Assembly: GCA_948146395.1 (NCBI GenBank) | Contig: OX411552.1 | Coordinates: 12,570,957 to 12,634,956 of the forward strand | From: Fragum whitleyi | Lineage: Eukaryota > Mollusca > Bivalvia > Cardiida > Cardiidae | Direction: 5' to 3' | Length of the DNA stretch: 64,000 nucleotides | Position numbers and translations under genes: made by a program | Notes under the pieces: generated by a model | Told to the model about the DNA's origin: nothing | What the model saw: the letters and a program-made list of their open reading frames with translations, nothing else | Database searches by the model: none | Shown: positions 32,456-43,665 of the stretch, one piece after another | Numbering within the stretch: position 1 is the stretch's first letter | How the letters are laid out: every line of letters begins with the position of its first letter

Positions 32456-33694
32456 TTTTTAGCTCACCTGAGCACGAAGTGCTCTAGGTGAGCTATTGTG
32501 ATCGTAGAATGTCCGTCGTGTGTCGTCCACAATTTCTTTAAACATCTTCTCCTCCTAAACCAGTGGGCCAATCTTGATGTAACTTTGCAGGGGTGTTCCT
32601 TGGGTCAAGCTCTACCAAAGTTGTTCAAATAAATGAAATCCACCTTTAACATTCCCTTTACCCTTAACAAAAAGGGTGAAAATATGAAAATCTTTAAAAA
32701 TTTCTTCTCTGAAAGCAGAAGGCAGACAACTTCCATATTTTGTATGAAGCATCATCTAGTGGACCTCTACCAAGTTTGTTCATATCAAGACCCTGGGGTC
32801 ATATTTGGGCTTTGCCCGGGCCCAAGCCTTTTTACATAGAATCAAAGAGCTAAAATCTTTAAAAATCTTCTTTTCTGAAACCAGATGGCAGACAGCTTTC
32901 ATATTTGGTATGTAGCATCACCTAGTGGGCCTCTACTAAGTTTGTTCATATCAAGACCCTTGGGTCATATTTGGGCTTTGCACGGGTGCATCCCTTTACC
33001 TCTTATGAGCATGAAGGGTACAAAATGAAAATCTTCAAAAATCTTCTTCTCTGAAACCAGAAGGCAGACAGCTTTCATATTTGCTATGTAGCATCATCTA
33101 GTGGACCTCTACCAAGTTTGTTCATATCAAGACTCTAGGATCATATTTGGGCTCCACCCGGGCGCAACCCTTTTTACATAGAATCAAAGAGCGAGAATCT
33201 TTCAAAATCTTCTTTAATCGAAACCAGAGGGCACACTGCTCTCATTTTGGTATGTAGCATCATCTAGTGGGCCCCTACCAAGTTTGCCCATATCAAGACC
33301 CTTGGGTCATATTTGGGCTCCACCCGGGCGCATCCCATTCAGCTCATCTGAGCACGATGGGTGAAAAAAGGAAAACCTTCAAAAATCTTCTTCTCTGAAA
33401 CCAGAAGGCTGACAGCTTTCATTTTTAGTTTGTAGCATCATCTTATGGACCTCTTCCCAATTTGTTCATATCAAGACCCTGGGGTCCTATTTGGGGTCCA
33501 CCCGTGTGCATCCCTTTTTACATAGAATCAAAGAGCAAAAAGGCATATCTGTCTTGCTCTACGCTGAAAACCTTCCATGGTATTGATTTAAGGCAATTAT
33601 CTTCTTTTTGACATCTGCCTATCCAATTTATGTGATGTCTCAGGGGTTAAAGAGACTCAGGTGAGCTATCTAGGGCCATCTTGGTCTTCTTGTT
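32456..33694 (+). mobile_element. Complete long-type family A element
   Basis: Left end TTTTTAGCTCACCTGAGCAC, inverted partner GTGCTCTAGGTGAGCT, GTCCGTCGTGTGTCGTCC. Then seven or so long-type cores with AGACAGCTTTCATATTTGG, and right end CTCAGGTGAGCTATCTAGG, then TTCTTGTTTT. It is uninterrupted and serves as the comparison for the copy with the solo LTR at 23.4-24.9 kb. Confidence 0.8.
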
Positions 33695-35600
33695 TTAAAA
33701 ATGAAATAAATGGGGTTGTGGTGCTTATTTTATACCTAGACCTGTTTACATATGGATACCATCAGCCAAGTGTGTTGTTTAAGTTGATTTTAAAATTCGA
33801 AGAAAAATATAACCCTGAAGAGAAATTATTTAAAAATATAAATCGAAGTATATAAGGTCCTGTTTCGCATTTTGATTGAAAATGGATACTAATTTGCATT
33901 GAAGTAAATGGGAAGAGAATTGAAGGGAAATTAACCTTTATTCTGTCTATATCAATCAAACCTTCTGAGCCATCTTCGAGATTGATTTGTACAAAAAAGG
34001 TCAAAACAGCTAGCCATACTCTGATCTAAAATATTTTCTGGATAGACCCGCCGAATTACTAGATGATTATAGTTTTTAGTTTTTAAATTTTTCGAAATCA
34101 CAGGACGTCCACGAGAGCCTGGGACCCTCTACCGATTCCTTCCCTGCGAAAAAGTTCAAGTGGTTCTAGAATGTTAATTGGCAATTTAAGAACAGTCGAA
34201 CTAGCTCTTGAACCAGTTCTAGAACTAGTTCTTGAACTTCTCGTACTAGATATTGAACCAGTTCTTAAATATGAATTCAAGGGTTGGGATAATTTTACGA
34301 ATTATCATAAGGCCCCTTTTGAATTAATACTTCACCGCCCTGACCTATTTTCAAAAGGAACAATTATTTCACTGGAACAATCTTTATTTACCGTTTGTAG
34401 AAAATTAGACTTAAAAATAAACTGTAGACTTTATTGAGATAGCAGAGATTTTTTTAAATCAATTCCCAAAAAGTCAATTTTCTCGTGGTACTTGACGGAC
34501 CTGGCATAACTTCGAAAGGGCCAATTCTTATGTTGACTCAATCATTCTGTGAAAGCATGAAACAAATTGGACGAAAGCAGTGGGCTCAAATGCTACAACG
34601 AGTATATTATAATTAAATTTTGTTAATTTCCCGTTTCCTTTTATTTTTTTTCAACTAATTCTTAACAAAAATATTCTGATGTTGGATTAATCATTATGAG
34701 AAAGTTTGAAGTAAATCGGGTAGAGATTGTGGACTCTTTTTGGAATATAAGTGTAAGTTAACAGACGCGTGGACGAATAGACATAAGGACAGACAGGAAA
34801 TCATAGCTAGAATAGCTAATTAATCCCATTCAAATAAATTAAACATAAGAAATGTATTCCATAAGAATCTTTAATGTATATTAGTAATGTAGTTACTATA
34901 CTGCTTGGGATTGCATGAATTTCAAATTTGAAACGCAATCTAAGAGCTTTAATGCCTTTACTTTGGAAAATGACACACAGTACTTCAAATTTTCCTTAAA
35001 TCTTCAAAGATTTAGTTATTTGCGGGATAAGTCATGAAAGTAAATGATAATGCGGAGTATCAGACTGTAAAAGCCACACTTGTCTGCGATGGATAAAAGA
35101 TCACATATTGTTTGAAAAGGCATAGCGTTTTTGTTTTCCGTAAGTACAGAAATCGTGACTGTTTTCATAGCGCATTCTTAACATGTTTTCATGCAGAGGT
35201 ATTATGTATGTTGTAACAGTTCCTAGGGGGTGAATTTTACAATTTAAAATATCCAAGTCGGAAGCAAATATAGCCAAAGGGATAACACTCAATCATACAC
35301 CTCATTATCTGAATGACAAGGTTACCTCCCTTATAAACCCAATTAAAGAAATAACTCCGGGTTACTTATTATTCAATCATTTAGTTGTGTTCAAAAGTTG
35401 AAAATGTTAATTCAGGTTTATATATGACATCCCAGTTGCTTACTTACAGTGGCAGATCTAGAGAGGCTTGGGGGTTTTAACGAACCCTCTCTGTATCCTA
35501 ATTACTTTGTTTTGTGGAGAAACTCAATCAAATATTGTATTGCTAGGAAAACTTACTACCTTAGTAGTGGTTGAACCACACAAACCTAGAATTTTACCAA
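33695..35600. other. Apparently single-copy AT-rich DNA, no gene seen
   Basis: The only structure noted is at 34195-34270: imperfect repeated and self-complementary GAACTAGTTCTTGAAC / GAACCAGTTCTAGAAC phrases. The 88-codon frame over it reflects this repeat. Confidence 0.4.
34195..34270. repeat. Short palindromic minisatellite
   Basis: GAACCAGTTCTAGAACTAGT and neighbouring variants alternate in direct and inverted sense. Confidence 0.55.
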
Positions 35601-35610
35601 TAAAAGATAT

Positions 35611-35848
35611 ATGAGCCACTGCGTGACATTATCAATTTCCCATGTGCACATTGCAAAGCCCCTGGTCAGCCTGTGCATCCACACAGGCTGGCCAGAGTCT
35701 TCACTATGCGGTTGGAGATAGATAAGGTCTTAACCCCTCTTCATGTGATCAGTGAATATTCTCATTACATTGTATGGCTGTCCAGGTTGCTTAATGTCTG
35801 TTTATCAAGCACACATGAAATTGTTGGAAATGTCACACACTGGCTCAT
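35611..35848. mobile_element. Palindrome-centred MITE, copy X1
   Basis: Inverted ends ATGAGCCACTGCGTGACAT and TGTCACACACTGGCTCAT extend about 40 bp (including CATGAAATTGTTGGAAATG against its complement). A central hairpin lies at 35662-35695. A second copy is at 36618-36863. Confidence 0.65.
35662..35695. repeat. Central hairpin of MITE X1
   Basis: CTGGTCAGCCTGTG and CACAGGCTGGCCAG are nearly perfect inverted arms around a CATCCA loop. Confidence 0.7.
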
Positions 35849-36617
35849 ATGGTATAGAGTTTTAGTGATTAGTCCATTAGTATTCCTTTCTATACTGATT
35901 CTATGGGACTCATCACTCAAATTCTGCAGGCTTTCATCGAACCCCTTTTAAAGAAATTCTGGATCCCCTGAAAGCTTATTTTGAAATGGCCTAGCCTTAC
36001 ACTGTTCATAGACTGTACAATAAGAACAGTGTTAGATGTTACTATGTTTGAAAGGTCACCAAATCAATGAATGAACTTTTGAATATTTTCTATTCTTTTT
36101 CTTTGTTAATTTGATCCAGTTAATTCATGAAAAAGCCTCTATGTTTAATACTTAGATGGTCAACCAAGTGACTGAGTCTGTTTGTAGTCTAGAAATGAGT
36201 ATCAAATGAAACAGATACAAAATTTTTCACTTGACCTTCAACTGTAACCTTGACCTTGGGAGTGTAAAAAAAGTTTTTGTATGCACAAAATTCCCAACAT
36301 ATAAGTATTTTACACTTTAATCAGTAAATTTTATCACCCAAAATATTGAATCTACAACTGTAGATAAAACCTTTTGTTGCACACCAATGAAATGCAGTGA
36401 CTTGATAAACTTTTGAGTAATCACATTCTGATAAATTACCACAATTTCTGTAATTTTACATGTTGTAGAAAGACAGGTTTTAACAAATTCTCCTTTTCTC
36501 AACATGATTTCTATCAAACAGAGGATTAATTTCAATTTCAACAACCTCTTTATTTCAAATTGTATCCAGCCTTTATGATTATGTTCTAGTTTAAATTGAA
36601 TGTGACACACAAGGATA
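35849..36617. other. No gene seen between the two X MITEs
   Basis: AT-rich; a core-like ACCTTCAACTGTAACCTTGA occurs near 36235 without termini. Confidence 0.35.
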
Positions 36618-36863
36618 TAAGCCTGTGCATGACATTTCCAACAATTTCATGAGTACGTGTATGTGATACACAGACTTTCAGTAGCATAGACAACAACAAA
36701 ATGCAGTAAGAATATATGTTGGCCACCTGAAGAGGCATTAAGACCATATGTATCTATATAGTTCAGAATGAAGACTCTGGTCAGACTGTGCAACTGCACA
36801 GGCTGATCTGAGTCTAAACATTGCACACATGTGAAATTATTGGAAATGTCATACTCAGGCTCC
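36618..36863. mobile_element. Palindrome-centred MITE, copy X2
   Basis: Ends ATAAGCCTGTGCATGACAT and its inverted partner TGTCATACTCAGGCTCC. Internal inverted CCAACAATTTCATGAG against ACATGTGAAATTATTGG. A central hairpin is at 36772-36815 (AGACTCTGGTCAGACTGTGC pairing with GCACAGGCTGATCTGAGTCT). Confidence 0.65.
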
Positions 36864-37268
36864 AATTTAGAGGTTCAACTTATTGACACTTATACTTAAT
36901 TATGTGTGTGTTTTAGAATGAGGAATTCTTACAAAAAAAGAATGCCATTCTCATTTAGTTATTGTATCTTGAGTTATAAGATCCAAACAGATGGCAAATT
37001 TAAGATGTATGGGGTAATTTGCAGACATTTGGACTAACAGATAGACAATGGTAAAAAACAGTATGCCCAAATCTTTGGATAATGGTTCACCATTACAGAG
37101 AAATTTTAGTGCATGTACATTCAAATACTTTAATAACATACTGTAAACCATTAATATATCTTGATTACATAAATCATGGTAGTTAAAATTTATCTACTAA
37201 ATTCTATTTTACTTTTGATAGAAATGACATAAATAAAGATAAATCAAAATCAGAGAACAGTAAAGTTT
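36864..37268. other. No gene seen
   Basis: AT-rich sequence without recognised elements. Confidence 0.35.
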
Positions 37269-37553
37269 AACAAGAGCACCGCCTACAGGTGCCTATGCTC
37301 GGCTGTCGAGTGCTGGATGGTAAGAAAAAATCTAAGTCGAAAAAGGGGCATAATTTGCACAAAATACATCTAGAGTTATTCCCCTTAATAGTATAGGCTG
37401 CTCTTTTGATGGTGAACATGAGTGCCAAGTTTCAAGTGAATGCCTTCAGTAGAACCAGAGATATAACAAAATGTCAAAGTTTTCACACGACAACAACGAA
37501 ACGGAGGCTATAGCAATACCTCAGGTTTTCTCCGAAAACAGCCGAGCTAAAAA
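37269..37553 (-). mobile_element. Family I element
   Basis: AACAAGAGCACCGCCTACAG at the left and CGAAAACAGCCGAGCTAAAA at the right, with TCTAGAGTTATTCCCCTTAA inside. Same structure as 27055-27438 with about 80 percent or better identity by eye. Confidence 0.7.
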
Positions 37554-37569
37554 GGATATTGTAGTGATA

Positions 37570-38550
37570 AACAAGATGTGTTTGTGAAACACAATACCCC
37601 GTTACAGCATTTTTTTTTCAAAATGTTGATCTTGACAGATGACCTTGACCTTGTAACTGACCTTGACTTTAGAACCAGCAGGTGTGGATCATTGAGATCA
37701 ATCATCAAGCCAAATATGAGCCTTGGATCTTGAATAGGCTTGAAGATATTGGCAATGTTAAGTTTTTGGGTTAACTTTTTGGGTTATTTGACCTTGACAG
37801 ATGACCTTGACCTTGTCACATGACCTTGACTTTGGTATCAGCAGATCATTGAGATCTATCATCATCTCAAATATTGGCCTTGTATCTTGAAAAGGCTTGA
37901 AGATTGGCAATGTTAAGTTTTTTGAGTTATTTGACCTTGACAGATGACCTTGACCTTGTCACATGACCTTGACTTTAGAACCAGCAGATGTGGATCATTG
38001 AGGTCAATCATCATCCCAAATATGAGCCTTGTATCTTGAATAGCTTGAAGATATTGGCAATGTTAAGTTTTTGGGTTAACTTTTTGGGTTATTTGACCTT
38101 GACAGATGACCTTGACCTTGTCACATGACCTTGACTTTGGTATCAGCAGATGCAGATCATTGAGATCTATCATCATCTCAAATATGAGCCTTGTATCTTG
38201 AAAAGGCTTGAAGATATTGGCAATGTTAAGTTTTTTTTAGTCATTTGACCTTGACAGATGACCTTGACCTTGTCACATGACCTTGACTTTGGTATCAGCA
38301 GATGCGGATCATTCAGATCTATCATCATGCCAAATATGAGCCTTGTATCTTGAATAGTTTCGAAAATATTGGCAATGTTAAGTTTTTTGGTTAACTTTTA
38401 GAGTAATTTGACCTTGACAGATGACCTTGACCTTGTCACATGACCTTGACTTTGGTATCAGCAGATGCGGATCATTGAGATCTATCATCATGTCAAATAT
38501 GAGCCTTGTATCTTGAATAGACTTGAAGATATTGGCAATGTTAAGTTTTT
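37570..38550 (-). mobile_element. Family C (pearl-like) array, interrupted by family B
   Basis: It begins AACAAGATGTGTTTGTGAAA then ACAATACCCCGTTACAGC. Six cores spaced 143-162 bp follow (GACCTTGACC starts at 37641, 37803, 37946, 38108, 38260 and 38422). The expected microsatellite and GGGGGCAT end are missing because a family B left end starts in the T run of the last core (GTTAAGTTTTT then AGCTCCACTGG). Confidence 0.78.
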
Positions 38551-39975
38551 AGCTCCACTGGCCTAAGGCCAGCGAGCTATTGTCATGGCGTTGTGTCCGT
38601 CGTGCGTCCGTTCGTGCGTCCGTCCGTGCGTAAACTTTTTCTTTAAACATCTTCTCCTCCTAAACCAATGGGCAGATTTTAATGAAACTTGGTAGAAATG
38701 ATCCTTGGGTTACCTTCTTCTTAAATTGTTCAAGAAATTTTGATTGACCCCCAAATATGGGCGTGGCAGGGCGTGGCATTTTTTCATGTTAAAATCTTTA
38801 AATATCTTCTCCTCCTAAACCATTGGGCCGATTTCAATGAAACTTGGCATGGATGTTCCTTGGATGACCCTTTACTTAAATTGTTAAAGAAATTTTGATT
38901 GACTCCCCAAATATGGGCGTGGCAGGGCGTGGCATTTTTTCATGTTAAAATCTTTAAAAATCTTCTCCTCCCAAACCATTGGGCCAATTTCAATGAAACT
39001 TGGCATGGATGTTCCTTGGATGACCCTTTACTTAAATTGTTCAAGAAATTTTGATTGACCCCCAAATATGGGCGTGGCAAGGCGTGGCATTTTTTCATGT
39101 TAAAATCTTTGAAAATCTTCTCCTCCCAAATCATTGGGCCAATTTCAATGAAACTTGGCATGGATGTTTCTTGGATGACCTTTTACTTCAATTGTTCAAG
39201 AAATTTTGATTGACCCCCAAATATGGGCGTGGCAGGGCGTCGCATTTTTTAATGTTAAAATCTTTAAATATCTTCTCCTCCCAAACCATTGGGCCGATTT
39301 CAATGAAACTTGGCATGGACGTTCCTTGGATGACCCTTTACTTAAATTGTTCAAGAAATTTTGATTGACCCCCAAATATGGGCGTGGCAGGGCGTGGCAT
39401 TTTTTCACATTAAAATCTTTGAAAATCTTCTCACTTGGCTGATTTTTTTGAAGGGTGGGGCATATTTTCCTGTAGAAATCTTCAAAAATCTTCTCCTCCC
39501 AAACCATTGGGTCGATTTCAATGAAACTTGGCATGAATGTTCCTAGGATGACCCTTTACTTAAATTGTTGAAGAAAATTTGATTGACTCCCCAAATATGG
39601 GCGTGGCAGGGGGTGGGTGTATTTTTTCACATTGAAAACTTAAAAAAAATCTTCTCCTCTCAAACGAATAGGCTAATTTCCATGAAATTTGGCATGGATT
39701 TTCCTTGGGTGTCCTTTTATTTAAATTGTTCAAGAAATTTTTAATTGACCCCCCAAATATGGGCATGGCACATGCGTCCATCTGTATGTGAATTAACTTA
39801 TTCTTTAAACATCTTCTCCTCTCAAATCAAATGGCAGATTAAGACAAAATTTGGTAGTAATGATCCTTTGGTGACTTTCTTAAATTGTTCAAGAAATTTT
39901 AATTGACCCTCAAATAAGGGCATGGCAGAGCGTGGCTTTTGTCACTTCAAAATCTTTAAAAATCTTCAAGAGCTA
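38546..39975 (+). mobile_element. Family B1 element(s) nested in family C, right end not found
   Basis: Left end TTTTTAGCTCCACTGGCC with hairpin GGCCTAAGGCC, a long GTCCGTCGTGCGTCCGTTCG tract and about seven cores of roughly 155-160 bp (GATTGACCCCCAAATATGGG). At about 39772 a second partial left-end region (CATGCGTCCATCTGTATGTG) begins, so two copies may be joined. No CTCTTGTT right end before single-copy DNA. Confidence 0.65.
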
Positions 39976-40147
39976 CCCAGACTTATAAGAGGGATCAATC
40001 TGGAAGCATTTTGTTATGAGTTATGCCCCTTTTTTGGCTTAGGAGGTGGTCTTGTTTTGAGAAAGTCCCAAATCATCATTTCTACATATCCATCCCCTGT
40101 AGTTGTGTGTGTCACAGACTTTGCGGTGCTCTTATTTCTATTTTCAG

Positions 40148-40248
40148 ACAAAGAACTGCCAAAAAGAGATTTTGATTTAGAAGAAAATTGGGAAGGAATT
40201 GCTGACACATCAACTGTTAGATTTCGGATATGTTCAAGCTGTCCATAA
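40148..40248 (+). CDS. Candidate terminal host exon
   Basis: An acceptor-like CTTATTTCTATTTTCAG precedes an open stretch ending in TAA at 40246-40248. It encodes about 33 residues including RDFDLEENWEGIADTS and RFRICSSCP. AT-rich DNA resembling a 3' untranslated region follows, with AATAAA at 40672. No family recognised; the frame upstream of the acceptor is repeat-derived. Confidence 0.35.
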
Positions 40249-40671
40249 TTTATACTCACGTACCTGAGTAACCCCTGTTATGAAATGCCCTGAAATTTAT
40301 TTACAGATTTTCATGTAACCTTCTACAAAGAATTTTGTTTACATGTATATATGGTAGTCTATAAAATTATATGATAGATTGTACCAGGTGAGAGTGCAAT
40401 TTAATGTTTGAAGGGTAATATGAATTTTATACCTCTTTCATTCTATTTCTGTGAATAAGTGAAAAAGATATAAACTAAATAAGTAAGAAAAAATTATAAT
40501 CTATCAGTATTGTAATAGAAGGGCTTCAGACTGAGAGATACCGCCTTGCTAATGACGGAACAAAGATTTCTTTTGAAATCTTAATTTTTATGATTATTTT
40601 AAAAAAAAATTATCTTTTATTTCAAATATGATCCTTTTTCATTAAAGATAAAATTATGTTTCATAACACCC

Positions 40672-40677
40672 AAATAA
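40672..40677 (+). promoter_or_regulatory. Possible polyadenylation signal
   Basis: AATAAA about 425 bp after the stop of the candidate terminal exon. Such hexamers are frequent in AT-rich DNA, so support is weak. Confidence 0.25.
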
Positions 40678-41573
40678 AGAATAGCATAGAAGCTTAAGAT
40701 AAATAATTATTTCTTTTTAACTTATTACTGTTGAAGTAAATTTTTTTGTGAAAACTTATGATATTCAGCAGTGAGATTTTTCTTCATTCTTGTATTCTTT
40801 CTGCCTAAGGTTAGACTTTTAGTGAGAGTTTGTTTTTAATTTGTTCAATTTTCAATATCCATATTTTTTTCTATTTTAGATTACAAACAAGAAAGAAAGT
40901 AATAATTTGAACTACATATATACTATTATATACATTTTGACATTTGTGAATTTCTAAGTGTGATTTCTATGTTTTGCTAATGTGACTCTGACTTTTCCAT
41001 TGACTTAAATTTTGCTGTAGTTGAGAAGATTAAATTATTGTGTATTAGATTAGTGATTTTATGTGACTTTTGATTAGTTGTGTTAAACTCTTGACCTTTG
41101 AGATCAGTGTGCATCAATTGGATCAGCTGGACTATTGGATTAAGATAGGAGGATACTGTAGCAGACTATAGAGTTATTTACCAGTTTATTGAAGATACAG
41201 ATCAATAATCAGTCATCCTGTTACATTAGTTGTAAGTTGATTTTTATATAAACTGTTTTTGAAAAAAACAGTCAAGCTATTGTCATTACCTTAGCAGCAT
41301 TGCTGTTCGTAGATTTTGATGTAAACTCTAATATTGGTAACCTAAGCCGAGCATTGGCACCTGCACAAAGTTTTTTTTTTTTATGAGAATTTAAGATTCG
41401 TTCATCAAGTGCTGTTAGTGTAAAGAGATTGAATTGCCAGTTATTGAAAGACTGCAGTTATTTGAAAGAGTTGTCTTGTTTTGAGGATAAGTATTTCCCA
41501 ATTAAATCTTTTCACAATGTTTTCTACCACATATTGCTTTTCACTTGTGACGTCAGTTGGTTAGTAGGTCAGT
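40678..41573. other. AT-rich, no gene seen
   Basis: Includes a degraded family I-like segment near 41343 (TAAGCCGAGCATTGGCACC) next to a poly-T tract. No coding frame is supported. Confidence 0.4.
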
Positions 41574-41905
41574 CCCTCCATCAGTCTGTAGACCTTTTTT
41601 TGTCCGGAGCATATTTCAAAAAGCATGCAAGTTAAAATCATGAAACTTCACAAGTCTATGGATCTCATTGATGAGAATTGAAGTGCACGAGAACTATAAC
41701 TTTACTAATCATATTTTTAGATTTTTACACAATATTCCTTAGGGAATGAAATAGATATCCAGAATAGTTGTACTCTTTTTCAAAATGAAAGAGTACAGCT
41801 ATTCTGGATACATATTTTTAGAGTTGTAGCCCTTTGGTAATCGACAAATAGTAGGCCATCAGCCTGCACTTATTTGGGCATAAAATGTTTTACAAACATC
41901 TCTTG
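41574..41905 (+). mobile_element. F-type core and right end of a tandem-core element
   Basis: It contains TCCGGAGCATATTTCAAAAA and GTCTATGGATCTCATTGATG (F core). A strong hairpin follows at 41756-41810, then GCATAAAATGTTTTACAAAC and ATCTCTTG, which resembles a C-type right end. The next element starts in the following T run, head to tail. Confidence 0.55.
41756..41810. repeat. Long hairpin
   Basis: TATCCAGAATAGTTGTACTC and GAGTACAGCTATTCTGGATA pair with a single mismatch around a short loop (TTTTTCAAAATGAAA, itself partly self-complementary). Confidence 0.8.
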
Positions 41906-42512
41906 TTTTTATGCCCATGCATTGAAAGATTGGGGAATATTGTCTTCCTGGAGTCCATCTGTCTGTCCGTCTGTCTGATTTTCTGCAAAATCCTAACCTG
42001 CCAACATTTTCCTATTACTTCAACCCTATTTAAGTTACAATGTTAATGTATGGTATGCAGCTAGGCCTCAAGAAGGCTCAATTGGAAAGGGCCATTTCAT
42101 TGAGGTCAAGGTAAAAAATTTAACCCTTTTCCCTAAAACTAAACCAAAAAGCTTAATCTGCCAACAAAACATTTTCCTAAAATTTCAACTCTATCTAAGT
42201 CACAAAACTAATACTTGGTATAGAACTAGGGTCAACAAGTGCAACTGGAGAGGGCTTGTTCATCCAGGTCAAAAAATTTAACCCTTATCTCTAAAACTTA
42301 ACTGGAAAATTCTACCTACCAACTACACATTCTCCTGTTACTTCAACTCGATTCAAGTGACAATTGGTATATTTGGCATGGAAGTTCCTATTAATTAAAC
42401 ACACAATTTAAAGTCAAGGTCATCTCTCTAGGTCAAGTTTAATTATCAGGGTCAAATTTCTAAAAAAAATTCCATGTGGGGAGGACATTAGTGTTTTACA
42501 AACTCATCTTTT
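41906..42512 (+). mobile_element. Tandem-core element with C-like ends, directly upstream of the Helentron genes
   Basis: Left end TTTTTATGCCCATGCATTGA, AAGATTGGGGAATATTGTC and a CTGTCTGTCCGTCTGTCTG tract. These align with the family C left end (TTTTTATGCCCCCG ... AAAGATCGGGGGCATATTGT). About three cores of 150-160 bp follow, with TTTTCCTATTACTTCAACCC and CAACTGGAGAGGGC. The end GTGTTTTACAAACTCATCTT matches the complement of the C right end. It may be the 5' non-coding part of the autonomous Helentron or a separate non-autonomous copy. Confidence 0.6.
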
Positions 42513-42514
42513 AT

Positions 42515-42527
42515 TTGCAGTTCGAAA
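42515..42527 (+). promoter_or_regulatory. Possible splice acceptor / leader just before the first ATG
   Basis: CTCATCTTTTATTTGCAG followed by TTCGAAA and ATG looks like a 3' splice site seven bases upstream of the start. A spliced 5' leader through the upstream element is possible but unproven. Confidence 0.35.
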
Positions 42528-43649
42528 ATGCCTCGCAAAAAGACCTGGAGAATGAGAAGAGCAAGAAGAGATGTTCTGGAGAGATGCACAGCTGATCTGG
42601 GTGTCTTTGAACTATCAGATGGGGGCCCATCCCACCCTTTACCTGCATCTGTTTTGGATGAAACAGATGTAAGGCCATCTGTGTCTATAGAGGGCGTCTT
42701 TGGAATATCAGATGGGGGACTTGCCCACCCACAAAAACCATCTGTGTCTATAGAGGGCGTCTTTGGAATATCAGATGGGGGACTTGCCCACCCACAAAAA
42801 CCATCTGTGTCTGGAATTTGTTCTGAAACTGCTCTTGAAACTGTTCTTGATATTGTTCATGATACTTTACCTGAAACTGACAATGATATACTGATTGACT
42901 CTGTTGCTGATTCTGGACCTAGTACTACTGACGATACTGTTCCTGTTACCCATGTTACTGTTGAAGAACCAAACACAATGATTTTTGGAACATTTCATCA
43001 AGGTAATCAAATGTTCAATCCATCCTCACGAAGTTTTCAATGTACAGCAAATGCCTTATGCTCATTGATATACACAGACCTAAGACAAGTGCAATCCTCT
43101 CAATGTCTAGATGATATTCTTATAGAAGGAGATAGATTACATAGAAGAATAGTGAGTGGTTTGAAAGCAAAACATGAGTTTCAAAGTTTGCTTTTGAATT
43201 TAGATGAGATACCAGATTCTGTAACTGTTTTTGACAGAAATGTTTCAATAGTAAAAGGAAATATTGTATCTGGTGTATTAATCCAGAGTTCTAACAACAC
43301 TCATATGCCATCACTTCACATTTCCCTTAATGAGGCTTTCCAAACAACTTCTTACCTTTTATTCATCATTGGTTCAGTTTGTTCTGCAATTTTCAGAAAG
43401 GATGGTAAATACTGCATTTTTGATTCTCATTCACATGGTACTGATGGATTGTCAACTGATGACGGAAAATCATTATTAGCTTCCTTTAGTTCATTGGATG
43501 ATTTAGTTACATTCATGTATTCACTGTATCAAAGCATGAACATCGATCTATGTGAACAATTTGACATGCTCCCAATTAAATTTGTTAAAAGAAAATTCCC
43601 TGAATCTGATTCTAGGAAAAATGAAATTGAATTCTTAGTTTCCAACTGA
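42528..43649 (+). CDS. Helentron-associated papain-fold-like cysteine protease protein
   Basis: 373 codons from ATG to TGA. Residues 1-25 are strongly basic. Residues about 50-95 hold a 21-residue tandem repeat (EGVFGISDGGLAHPQKP; two full copies plus flanking partial ones, 63 bp apart). Residues about 95-140 are acidic and Thr/Val/Asp-rich. From about 150 there is a globular domain with FQCTANALCSLIY (candidate nucleophile Cys172, preceded by Gln) and YCIFDSHSHG (candidate Asp299 and His301). This C...D-x-H layout suggests a papain-fold deubiquitinase-like protease, comparable to OTU or to peptidase family C76. OTU-type proteases are known in some Helitrons; the exact family here is inference. 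The stop overlaps the open frame of the Rep segment by about 10 bases, in another frame. Confidence 0.7.
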   Translation: MPRKKTWRMRRARRDVLERCTADLGVFELSDGGPSHPLPASVLDETDVRPSVSIEGVFGISDGGLAHPQKPSVSIEGVFGISDGGLAHPQKPSVSGICSETALETVLDIVHDTLPETDNDILIDSVADSGPSTTDDTVPVTHVTVEEPNTMIFGTFHQGNQMFNPSSRSFQCTANALCSLIYTDLRQVQSSQCLDDILIEGDRLHRRIVSGLKAKHEFQSLLLNLDEIPDSVTVFDRNVSIVKGNIVSGVLIQSSNNTHMPSLHISLNEAFQTTSYLLFIIGSVCSAIFRKDGKYCIFDSHSHGTDGLSTDDGKSLLASFSSLDDLVTFMYSLYQSMNIDLCEQFDMLPIKFVKRKFPESDSRKNEIEFLVSN

Positions 43650-43665
43650 AAATCAGTCCATATCA

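Noticed and set aside
34171..34437. 88-codon frame with alternating Leu-Glu-Leu-Val
   Set aside because: Produced by the GAACTAGTTCTTGAAC minisatellite.
37570..38550. Regularly spaced repeats resembling a CRISPR array
   Set aside because: Units are about 143-162 bp of contiguous similar sequence with no unique spacers; the genome is eukaryotic and no cas-like gene is present.
38940..39781. Minus-strand frames up to 112 codons
   Set aside because: B1 core translations; the same residues recur at each unit.
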